Source: Begonia masoniana
Taxonomy: Eukaryota; Streptophyta; Magnoliopsida; Cucurbitales; Begoniaceae
Length of the DNA stretch: 64,000 nt
Direction: 5' to 3'
Assembly: GCA_022432975.1 (NCBI GenBank)
Contig: CM039505.1
Coordinates: 50,427,897-50,491,896, forward strand
The notes under the pieces are model-generated. The model searched no databases. It was not told where the DNA came from and worked only from the letters and a program-made list of their open reading frames with translations. Positions 24,509 through 34,174 of the stretch are shown here, in pieces; within the stretch, counting starts at the first letter, position 1, and each line of letters starts with the position of its first letter. A program made the position numbers and the translations under genes.

Positions 24509-27500
24509 TCATCCAAGAAGTCCAACTGAAGTTGCGCACAACTTCAGCTTCTCACTTGTCACAGCTTTCGTCAACATGTCAGCTGGATTCCGACTCCCTG
24601 GGATCTTCTCAAGCGCTAATACTCCATTTTCTAAAGCAGATCTGATAAAGTGATAGCGTACCTGTATATGCTTTGTCTTGCCATGATAAACTGAATTCTT
24701 TGCCAAATGAATGGCACTCTGGCTGTCACAATGCAATACACTCCCATCGTAGTTTTGGCCTAACTCGCGTAGAAAAGGCTGTAACCACATCATCTCCTTT
24801 GCAGCTTCTGTCACTGCAATATACTCGGCTTCACAGCTAGAAAGAGCGACGACATCTTGAAGTCTCGAAACCCAACTGATTGCGGTACCACCCAAAGTGT
24901 AGACATACCCAGTCCTGCTCTTACTACTGTCAATATCACCACCATTATCAGAATCAACATATCCATCTAGACCCAAGTCTGATTTTCGAAAACATAAAGC
25001 AAACTTTGAACTTCCCTTCAAGTATCGCAAAATTCATTTTACGGCTTCCCAATGTTTTCTTCCTGGATTACTCATAAACCTGCTGACAACTCCCACTGCA
25101 TGTGCAATATCTGGTCGTGTACAAATCATCGCATACATTAGACTACCAACGGCTGAGGCATATGGAACTTTGGCCATGTAGTTCCTCTCTTCCTCGGTCG
25201 AGGGTGACTGATCTTTTGATAGTTTGAAATGACTAGCCAATGGTGTAGTGACTGGCTTCGCATCCTGCATTTGAAACCTGCTAAAAACCTTCTTCACATA
25301 GTCTTCTTGTGAGAGTTTGAGAACATCCTTATCCCTGAATATCCTCATCCCAAGGATTTGTTTTGCAGCACCCAAATCCTTCATTGCAAACTCAGTAGAT
25401 AACTTCCTCTTCAGCCTATCAATCTCATGCAAGCTTGCTCCAGCAATCAACATATCATCAACGTAAAGGAGTAGAATAATGTAGGAATTATCAAACTTTT
25501 TGATGTAGCAACAGTGATCGGCTTCACATCTCACAAAACTGTTATTCTTCATGAAGCTGTCAAATCTCTTGTACCACTGCCTTGGAGCCTGTTTCAAACC
25601 GTACAAACTCTTCTGAAGCTTACATACAAGTTCCTCTTTCCCTCTCATCTCAAAGCCCTGTGGCTGACGCATGTATATCTCTTCATCTAAACTGCCGTGA
25701 AGGAAAGCAGTTTTCACATCCATCTGCTGCAGATGAAGATCTTCTTTCACAACCAAACTCAAAACTGTTCTGATCGTCGTCAGCTTCACCACTGGTGAGA
25801 AAATATCGGTGTAGTCAATGCCTTCTTTCTGCTGAAAACCCTTGACAACCAATCTGGCTTTATATCGCTTGCTTCCATCAGGTTCTTCTTTAATCCGGTA
25901 AACCCACTTGTTGTGCAGTGCTGTCTTCCCCTTCGGCAACTTGGTTAATGTCCAAGTTTCATTTGATTTCAGTGAGTCCATTTCATCTTTCATGGCTGCC
26001 TCCCACTCAATCAAATCATCAGACTGTTCTGCTTCCTCATAACATCCCGGTTTACCTCTGTCAGTAAGCAAAATATAATTGAGAGACGGGGACCATCTCT
26101 GAGTTGGTTTGCTGATTCTGGATGATCTTCTTGGTTCTGCAATCGGCGTTTGCAGAGTTACCTCTGGAGCTATATTCTCATCAACTTCTTCTTCAACAAT
26201 ACCCCGATTTTCTTCAACAATCGGACTATTATCAGCTGAAAAATTTCCGAAATTGACCACAGTAGACTCTTTCAATACAGAACTCCCACTGTCTGAAGTG
26301 TTACCAATAGCATCCTTGTAAAGAACTTGTTCGTTGAAGATGACGTTCCTGCTGCGAATGATCTTCCGATTTTGATTATCCCAGAAACGATAACCAAACT
26401 CGGCGTCACCATAACCAATAAGAAAACACTTATTAGATTTCGAATCAAGTTTACTTCTATCAGAATCATCAATATGAACATATGATAAGCAACCACAAAC
26501 TTTCATAAAAGAAAAGTTTACCTTTTTACCGCTCCAAGCTTCTTTTGGAATTTTGTAATCTAGAGGCACAGAGGGTCCTCTATTTATCAGGTAGGCTGCT
26601 GTGCTGACTGCATCTGCCCAAAAGCATTTAGGCAGTCTGGCGTGCAATCTCATGCTCCTTGCACGTTCATTCAGCGTTCTGTTCATCCTTTCAGCTACTC
26701 CGTTCTCTTGAGGCGTTCGAGGAATGGTCTTCTGCATCTTGATCCCATTCATAGCACAATACTCGCTAAACTCTGCATTGATGTACTCGCCTCCATTGTC
26801 AGACCTCAAACATTTCACTTTCAGATTCGTTTCATTCTCAACCAAAGCCTTCCACTTCTTGAAAATACTGAATACATCAGACTTGTTCTTCATGAAGTAG
26901 ACCCAAACCTTTCTTGTGGAATCATCTATGAACGTCACATAGTAGTGTGATCCACCAAGAGAAGAAACGGGTGCGGGTCCCCACACATCAGTGTGCACCA
27001 ATTCCAGTTTTTTCTGCTTCAGCTCCTTGCCAACTTTTAGAAAACTGACACGTTTCTGTTTCCCAAAAATGCAACTTTCACAAAACTGATGCTCAACAGA
27101 CTTAAACTCTGGAATCTGACCATTCTTGATAAGAATCTTCATTCCTTTCTCGCTCATGTGGCCCAATCTGCAATGCCACAACTCTGTATTCTTCGAGCTA
27201 TCAACAACGGCAATTGTGTCTCTGCATGTAGAAGTCATGTATAAAGTTCCTGTTTTCTGACCTCGAGCGACGACCATCGCTCCTCTAGTTACCTTCCACA
27301 TATTAGTTCTGAAACTGACATGGTAACCCTCACTATCAAGCTGCCCCACTGAAATCAAATTACGCATCAAACCCGGAACATGTCTTACTTTATTGATACT
27401 CCAAACAGACCCGTTTGTCGTCTTCAATTTGATGTCCCCGATGCCCACAATATCCAGTGGCTCACCATCTGCAAGATAGACTTTCCCATGATTTCCAGCT

Positions 27501-28416
27501 ACATAATTTGCCATTAGTTCTTTGTGAGCCGTGGTATGAAAAGATGCTCCCGAGTCCAAGACCCATGAGTCTATCGGGCTATCGACTGAAAGAATCAATG
27601 CGTCAGTGACCTCTTCTGTTACTGTATTTTCTCCATCACCTTTTTCAGTATCGTTCTTCTTCGGAGCTCTGCAATCCTTTTTCATGTGACCCTGCTTGCC
27701 ACAATTCTAGCACTCAAATTTTTTTTCGGATTTAGAGTGACCCCTTCCATTTCTCGAATTGGATCTGCTCCTTCCTCGATTGGAATTTCTGTTTTTATTT
27801 CTACCTCTGTTTTCAACATTGAGAGCTGAACCTTTTGATGTTTCACCACAATCAATTCTTCGAACTTCCTCGGCAAGAATGCGATCCCTCATATCAGTAA
27901 ATACCAATTTTGCACTGCCGACTGAATTACTGACTGCTGCCCTCATGGGCTCCCAACTATTCGGAAGAGATGCCAACAAAATTAAGGCTCGAACCTCATC
28001 CCCAAAATCAATATTCACAGATAATAATTGATTCACGACAGTATTAAATTCATTCAAATGTGCAGCTACAGATTGAATTCACCCATTTTCAGATTGAACA
28101 ATTTTTTCATCAAATGCACCTTGTTGTTCGCAGAGGGCTTCTCGTACATATCAGATAGAGCCTTCATCAGACTCGCTGTAGTTGTCTCCTTCGCCACGTT
28201 GTGAGCAACGCTTTGAGTCAGCGTCAATCTGACGACTCCTAAAACTTTTCTGTCAAGGCGATTCCATTCAACGGCGTCCATCTTTTCTAGTTTTGCACTC
28301 AATGGAAGTTCAAGATCTTTCCCGTATAAATAGTCTTCAATTTGCATTCTCCAGAACGCAAAATCTGTCCCATCGAATTTTTTAATACTGTGACTGGTAC
28401 TTTCATCGCCTGCCAT
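24509..28416 (-). pseudogene. gag-pol polyprotein of copia D, three visible lesions
   Basis: A single polyprotein region of about 1,300 codons. gag runs from ATG 28416, with FDGTDFAFWRMQIEDYL. A zinc knuckle C-x2-C-x4-H-x4-C lies near 27670-27712. The protease has VLDSGASFH. Integrase shows the zinc-binding part LWHCRLGHMSEKG and catalytic blocks HTDVWGP, RSDNGGEY and ENGVAERMNRT. Reverse transcriptase has KWVYRIKEE and LLYVDDM; RNase H has SSCEAEYIA and KHIQVRYHF. Lesions seen: one frameshift in gag near 28066-28075, an in-frame TAG at the second residue of the zinc knuckle (about 27708), and an in-frame TGA near 25034, between reverse transcriptase and RNase H. The stretch 27685-25034 is open for 883 codons. 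Few lesions agree with the young LTR age; the element cannot make a full polyprotein. Confidence 0.95.
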
Positions 28417-29227
28417 TATGATCAAAAAACTCCCTCAAATTTCAGATATTTCCCAAACAAAAATTGCTCCCGAAATATATTGGCCCAAAACAGAATAAAT
28501 CTGCCCTGAAATCAGAATCAATCTGCCCAAATTAATTCCAGAATTTTCAACCTCAATAAACAATCTAAATCTCAAATCTTGAAACCCAATTTATCTCAAA
28601 ATCTGTCAAACCAGAAACGATAATATTAGCCAAAATCACAATCTGCTATTGAGAAAAACAAATCCTGTTTAAGATGCAGATCGGCGCAAGCTAGCCGGTC
28701 GGAAGTGGACTGCTGTTCGGAGGTTGCACAGTCGGAGCAGATCGGCGGCGGGAGATCTGAACGGAGCGCGGCGGTGTCTGCTCTTCGCGCGGCGGTTCTG
28801 CGGGCTCGGGCGGCGCTGGCTCGGCCTTTTTCTTCTGGTTCTTCGCGGCTTCTTTAGTCGTCGCGCGGGTCGGTTCTGGTGCGCGGCGATGGCAGAACGA
28901 CGGCGTCGGCTTCTTCGGCGTTTGACAGATCGGAGGACGTCGACGGCGGCTCGGGCACTCCTCTTCTGGTTCTTCGCGGCGGGCAAGAACAGAGGGTCTG
29001 TTCTTTGTTTCTGTCGAAGACCAGCAACAGAACACCAAAAACAATTTTTCTTTTTTTTTTTTTTTTGTTTTTTCTCCTTTTGTTTCCCACGGCAGAAAAA
29101 CAAACCAAAACTTTTTTCTTTTTCTCCAAAATTGAAATTTCACGTAACGAAAAAATACGAACCTCAAATCGATCGATACCCTTCGAATAATCAAACCCTG
29201 ATTTTCGAAAACCACTTCAACCTCGAA
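28417..29227 (-). other. Untranslated leader of copia D with GC-rich block
   Basis: Between primer-binding site and gag start lie about 810 bp. The part 28690-29000 is far richer in G and C than anything nearby, with CGGCGG-type words, and is followed by a T-rich run near 29050-29065. Overlapping frames exist on both strands (for example 28724-29305 plus and 28691-29215 minus), but they are compositional and none has recognisable domains. A captured fragment of a host first exon is possible. Confidence 0.6.
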
Positions 29228-29239
29228 GCTCTGATACCA
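29228..29239 (-). other. Primer-binding site of copia D
   Basis: TGGTATCAGAGC on the minus strand, complementary to the 3' end of plant initiator methionine tRNA, two bases from the end of the LTR. Confidence 0.92.
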
Positions 29240-29241
29240 GT

Positions 29242-29550
29242 TGTTAGGATTAGACGCCCTAATCCTCCTGTAACGAACGATTCAGGAAATACGAAAAAGA
29301 AATAACACACAGATTTATAGTGGTTCACTCTCGTCACGAGAGCTACGTCCACTGGCCGCTGACAGATTTCACTAAGATGAACAAACGAGTTACAACAGTT
29401 TGCCTCACACTCTCAGACACTCTGTCTTTCTGTGATACATTCAATAACTTAAACACGCCTTTATATAATAGACGATTTAGGGTTACAGAATAACAGGGTA
29501 ATTATTTGACCATAATACCCCTAAACCTAATTAAACTCCATAACTCAACA
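29242..29550 (-). repeat. 5' LTR of copia D
   Basis: 309 bp, same ends as 24139-24447, with four base differences read by eye. Confidence 0.95.
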
Positions 29551-29593
29551 ATAAATACATGTTTACATGGTTGCATCCTGTCATGACCCAGAC

Positions 29594-30157
29594 TGATATG
29601 ACACAACCCTTACTCCACCACATAAACGCGCTGATGAGTGGAGATTTGGACCCACGTATATATTAGTCCATACAATCCTTTAGAACGGATGTAGGATTCG
29701 CTTCATTCTCACATCTTTTAAAGGTGACTGCCTCAGACGGCGATCAATCAAACCCATAAAGGCGATTTTCTAAGTTGGTGATTTATAATATGTATTTTTA
29801 TATCGACCCACGTAAGTTTGACTCTGATACCAAATGATAAGAAACAAAACTCTAACTACACCCAAAAGCTTGGTCAAGATTGTAGGTTTGATCTTGACCT
29901 TATATCTTGTCTCAGGAGACACTCCACATCCGATGTGGGACGCATCATTCTCGTCCCTTTAAGAACCGACCACCTCGGTCGACGATCCGTCGAATCCCAA
30001 GCGACATCGGAGAACAGTAGAGTGATGACTCTAATACCAAATGATATGATATGGAACCCCTTACTCTATCACATCAACGCACTCATGAGTGAAAGTTTGG
30101 ACTCTATATATATATTAGTTCAAGCGACCCTCTAGAACCGATGTGAGATTCACATCA
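29594..30157 (-). mobile_element. TRIM array: three short LTRs and two internal segments
   Basis: Three segments of about 112-116 bp begin TGATA and end in TCA or CTTCA: 29594-29705, 29835-29947 and 30042-30157. Between them lie short internal stretches (29706-29834 and 29948-30041) that each end, in plus orientation, with ACTCTGATACCAAA or ACTCTAATACCAAA. That is the primer-binding site TTTGGTATCAGAG read on the minus strand. LTR copies are strongly diverged from each other but keep the blocks CACATC, GATGTG(A/G)GA and CTTACTC. Total size is too small for any protein. A target duplication is not clear. Related in plan and primer site to the array at 31408-31919. Confidence 0.72.
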
Positions 30158-30639
30158 CAAAGACAAGTCAAAACAGAAAAATTGAGTCGATCAACCAGAT
30201 TTTCGAGAAAAGAATACGATTCACGGACTGGAGCACATCCATACTCAAAAGGAGCATATCAAGAAGGATATTGAAAGATTATATCATGAAATTTTATTTA
30301 TATTGTAAAAGTTTTATTGACTAAAATGTTTTTCTTGTAATGATTTTATATTATTATTCATGTCATTAAAAGGTTAAAATTTCTAAAAAAAATGTTGAAA
30401 AGAAATTAATTTTACCTTAGACAACGAGAAGTCCTCTTTTATCAACTTTAAATATTTATAATTCATAGGAATTATTATACCATTTAATAAGTTACTGGCT
30501 AAAAATTATATTGCAAAATTAAAGGGAAATTTTAATATTAAATTACCATTAAATATTAAAATTAATTTAAGTAATTAATTTTAAAATCAATTATATTAAT
30601 ATAAGTGAAAGAAAAAAAAAAAAAAAAGGAAGGAGGAGA
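30158..30639. other. AT-rich spacer
   Basis: No gene seen. Ends with a short poly-A tract (about 30609-30627) immediately before the PPR fragment. Confidence 0.55.
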
Positions 30640-31238
30640 TTCTTAATTCAAAGATGGCGGGTTCCATGGAAGCAGCGGAAATGGTATGCAGTTTCGTGTC
30701 TCCCCGGCAAATTCCAAAAGGGAAAGTTTTTCCCAAATATTTTCTCGCAATTCAAACAGAATTTTAACTTTCAATGTTTGTACTTTCTCGAGGATCAATC
30801 ACTGTACCATTCTGCAAATTATCAAGGTACTCCTAAAATCTCAGGTAAAGATTGAGATTATAGTGCGAACTCAACTGTTGCTGGGTCCAATTGGCAGATC
30901 ACCAAGCTTAGCAAAGGGGGTAGAATATGGGAGGACGTAAGGTGTTTGAGGAAATGGCTGAAAGAGACGCTGTTACTTGGACGACGATGATCGCAGGGTA
31001 TATCAAATGTGGGATGATTGACGAAGCTCGAGGGTTGTTTATCGTGTAGATGCTGAGAAAAATGTCGTTACTGGGACTGCACTGGTTAGTGGATATGTGA
31101 GGTTGAATGAGATTGAGGAGGCTAAGAGGGGACATTTGTTAGTATGCAGTGACTTAGCTGGTCTTAGTGAGGGACAGCAAATTCATCAGAGAATAAGAAA
31201 AGTAAGATACGTATTATGTATATTATTTATTTATTTCG
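30640..31238 (+). pseudogene. Pentatricopeptide repeat (PPR) protein fragment
   Basis: In pieces, the plus strand reads like a PLS-type PPR protein: NWQITKLSKGGRI near 30890, then KVFEEMAERDAVTWTTMIAGYIKCGMIDEARGLF (30942-31040) and VVTGTALVSGYVRLNEIEEAKR (about 31061-31128), then a later piece LSEGQQIHQRIRK near 31160. The first repeat follows the usual helix-turn-helix spacing. Frame changes near 31040 and 31130 and missing central repeats show a decayed copy. PPR proteins bind organelle RNA, usually with 10 or more repeats; here only about two remain. It stops where the LTR of copia A begins (31239), so the insertion or deletion may have ended it. Confidence 0.78.
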
Positions 31239-32229
31239 TGTTAGTGTGCTTGATGTAAAGCACTCATCATTACGCTATCCTAATGATAGCTCAAGGCATG
31301 TAAGGTGTTATCGAAACCATCTGTGAATCAAACTGTTCTCCTTTCTTCTCCGATCTCTCTTCTTCTCAAGTCCTCTCCTCTATGGTCTTCTGATTCACTA
31401 GCACTTTTGATATGTCCCACATCGAAAATGGAGTGTCTCCTGGCACAGGATATAAGGGCAGGATCAAACCTCCCCCCTTAAGTGCGCTTTTGGATGGAGT
31501 TAGGGTTCTGTGCCTTATCATTTGGTATCAGAGCCACCATCTCTGTTCCCCGGTGTCGCTTGAGGTTCGACAGATTGCCGACCGAGGCGGTCGGGTCTCA
31601 AGGGGGTGGGGATGATATGTCCCACATCGGAATGGAGTGTCTCCTGGCACAGGATATAAGGGCAGGTCAAACCTCCCCCCTTAAGTGCGCTTGGGTTAGG
31701 GTTGTGCCTTATCATTTGGTATCAGAGCCACCATCTCTGTTCCCCGGTGTCGCTTGAGGTTCGACAGATTGCCGACCGAGGCGGTCGGGTCTCAAGGGGG
31801 TGGGGATGATATGTCCCACATCGGAAATGGAGTGTCTCCTGGCACAGGATATAAGGGCAGGGTCAAACCTCCCCCCTTAAGTGCGCTTTTGGGTGGAGTT
31901 AGGGTTCTGTGCCTTATCAACTTTTTACCCATATGTCTCTCTCTCTCTCTCTCTCTCCTCCATTTTCATGGAAGCCTCCAAAAGTTTTAAGTTCTACATC
32001 TGGGTATTTTCTCACCATTTAGTTTCCATCACTTCGACCACTTATGGCTCTCTTTTGTTAAACCGTATGGCTGAACTGGACCCACACTTTGTCCGAACCG
32101 GGCCTAAGCCCATTTCTCTTCTCTACATCTTTTGTAATTGTTAGGGCAAAACATATAAAACATACTCAGTAATTTGTTGAAGCTTTTGAGTTGAATAGAA
32201 ATCTTCTCCTTCTTCTTCTTCGTCTAACA
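31239..32229 (+). repeat. 5' LTR of copia A (interrupted)
   Basis: About 474 bp once the TRIM (31408-31919) and one copy of its target duplication are removed. TGTTAG/CTAACA ends form a short inverted repeat. A (CT)n tract is at about 31936-31957. The TTG/TG-ATCAGAGC site starting at 32230 supports the right edge; the left edge is inferred from the inverted ends only. Confidence 0.68.
31408..31919 (+). mobile_element. TRIM with three LTRs and two internal domains
   Basis: Target duplication ACTTT at 31403-31407 and 31920-31924. LTR copies: 31408-31520 (113 bp), 31613-31714 (102 bp, shortened) and 31807-31919 (113 bp), each starting TGATATGTCCCACATCG and ending TGTGCCTTATCA. After the first and second LTR comes TTTGGTATCAGAGCCA, a primer-binding site for initiator methionine tRNA. 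Before the second and third comes the polypurine tract AAGGGGGTGGGGA. Internal domains are 92 bp each. It is non-autonomous and must borrow all proteins. Frames such as 31412-31615 and 31482-31757 have no meaning. Confidence 0.93.
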
Positions 32230-32283
32230 TTGTATCAGAGCAATAAACGGCTCCTCATCTTTTCCAACCATTTTCTTTTGAAA

Positions 32284-33303
32284 ATGGCTACGTCACAAAG
32301 CACAACAGCAGACGCACACTCATCGTCTGCCTCTCCTCTGCCGTCTTTTCCTCATCTGCCTTATGTAAATCAACCGTTGACGATCAAACTCGACGATTCA
32401 AACTTCCTCATCTGGAAAAATCAACTACGGAACGTCGTCATTGCGAACGGCCTAGAAGATTTCCTCATAAGAACTCATCCATGTCCCTCCAGAAACGATG
32501 AAGCTCACCCTCATGTCGTAAATCCTGACTTTCTTTCATGGCAGAGGTACAATAGTCTGATAATGAGTTCGATTTATGCGTCGGTTCAAGAACAGATACT
32601 TGGACAACTGATAGGTTATTCTTCAACATTTGAAATCTAGGAGGCACTCGAGCAACAATATGCTGCTTCATCATTTGCTCGGATTGCAGAACTTTGCACA
32701 AGCTTACAAAGTTTTCGTAAGGATGGACTCAGTGCAATGGCCTACGTACAAAAATTCAGAAGCATCTGCAATACGCTTGCTGCAATAGGCGAACCAGTCA
32801 GCCACAAGGATCAAATTCTATACTTTCTAAATGGATTAGGAGCTGAATACAACCCGTTCGTGACTTCTATTTCCACCTGCACGAATCAACCATCAGTTGA
32901 AGAACTGAATAGCTTGCTGTTAAGCTATGAAGCCCGACTGGAACGACAGACCGCCACAACCTCACTGAATTCACTTCAAGCCAATTTCACAAATTTGGGC
33001 ATCAACAAACCCAGACCCAGGTTCTCCTATCCTCATGGACCTCATTCCTTTTTTACTTCCAACCAACCAAGGACCACGTCCTTCCTTTTCTAGCCCTTTA
33101 CTGCCAACTCCGACCCCGATGCCAAATTTGCCTTAAGCTAGGCCACACTGCTAATGTGTGCTATCACAAGACCAATCTCCATTACCAACCTGCAAATAAT
33201 CCTCCCTGAAATTTCTCTGCTACTCTTCCTTCTCAATTTGCTCCACCAAACTTCGCATCCCCTATCATCGACCCCTCTTGGTACATGAATTCTGGCACCT
33301 CTC
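32284..33303 (+). pseudogene. gag and protease start of copia A
   Basis: The start codon at 32284 begins MATSQSTTADAHSS. The gag domain contains DDSNFLIWKNQLRNVVIANG and DFLSWQRYNSLIMSSIYAS. A TAG (32638-32640, likely once a Trp codon) separates it from ALEQQYAASS and GLSAMAYVQKFRSICNTLAAIGEPVSHKDQ, which belong to the same domain. Frame is lost around 33090. A zinc knuckle (CQICLKLGHTANVCYH) lies at about 33120-33170 and the protease active site begins as SWYMNSGTS at about 33277-33302. In intact elements these package RNA and process the polyprotein. Confidence 0.86.
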
Positions 33304-33665
33304 ATGATAGGATCTAGACCTGCAATGGGGTTAGAAACGCATGTTGAAGACAACAAAAATATGAAACAAAGATCGGTACTCAAGACACCCCAAAAACAGA
33401 TGCTAAATGTATGGAAAACAGAGATGAACAGAGGAGAGGAGGCGAGAGACGTGAGTCGATTACCGAGAGGTGGGTGTTGCTCAGAACGGTGCGAAATAGG
33501 TGGAGGAGGGGAAATGAAGGCCCTAAGCCGACCAAAAACGATTCGGCGTTTTCAGGTAACAGAAATCCTTCGTTGCCAGCGAAGGAGTTCTCGACGGCGG
33601 GAACTATGGCGTTCGCCCATTTCTTCCTTGCTTCCATTGCTTGGAAGGGGAAGAGAAAGACTAAG

Positions 33666-34174
33666 TGTTAGATTCAATAAAAATAACCAGAGTAATTGAA
33701 TCTAGAATAAATTTCATAATCTGAAAAGAGCGAGAGCCCAATTCTTGAATCGATACGTTAGAAATTACAAGTAAATCGATAAAGCGAGAATGACATACCC
33801 GGATCCATTGATTGAATGCAAAATATTGTAGATCGGGTACGTAGATCTTCCGATTCGTCAATCGCCCTCTCTAATGTCTCTCTAGAAATATGGAGGTTCT
33901 AAGAGGCAAAGGGTTCAATTGAGAATTGGGGACCATAACCCTATATTAAACCTAATTGAGTAATTTACCAGTTTGTCCATCACAAATGGGTAAATTACCC
34001 CTGGTGTCTCTACACATTATAATATATCCATATTATATTTATTATACTCTAAAGTCCATTGAAACTATATTAAATCACTTTAATATGGACTTAAACTTGA
34101 TGATAACATAATGTATAATTTATAGTTTAACAATTTAGATCCAACTAGAATTATAAATCCTTATAATTCTAACA
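33666..34174 (-). repeat. 3' LTR of copia B
   Basis: 509 bp; TGTTAGATTC at the left, ATTCTAACA at the right. The neighbour ATCTCCCACTTGG is the reverse of the polypurine tract. Confidence 0.95.

Larger units (their letters stand above)
24139..29550 (-). mobile_element. Complete Ty1/copia retrotransposon (copia D), 5.4 kb
   Basis: Target duplication ATAAA at 24134-24138 and 29551-29555. LTRs of 309 bp at 24139-24447 (3') and 29242-29550 (5') differ at 4 positions by eye. The primer-binding site is at 29228-29239 and the polypurine tract AAGTGGGAGAT at about 24448-24458, both on the minus strand. Domain order gag, protease, integrase, reverse transcriptase, RNase H is that of Ty1/copia, and the words fit the Tork/TNT1 type. 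At a common plant rate of 1.3e-8 substitutions per site per year, 4/309 means roughly half a million years (inference). Confidence 0.96.

Noticed and set aside
28691..29305. Overlapping Arg-rich frames of 144-193 codons on both strands
   Set aside because: Explained by the GC-rich leader of copia D; no domain and no agreement between frames.
31412..31990. Repeated frames with SRLSALLDGVRVLC-like words
   Set aside because: They follow the TRIM repeat units exactly and have no independent support.
33304..33699. Arg-rich frame of 131 codons
   Set aside because: Runs across the junction of a solo LTR and the LTR of copia B, so it cannot be a natural gene.
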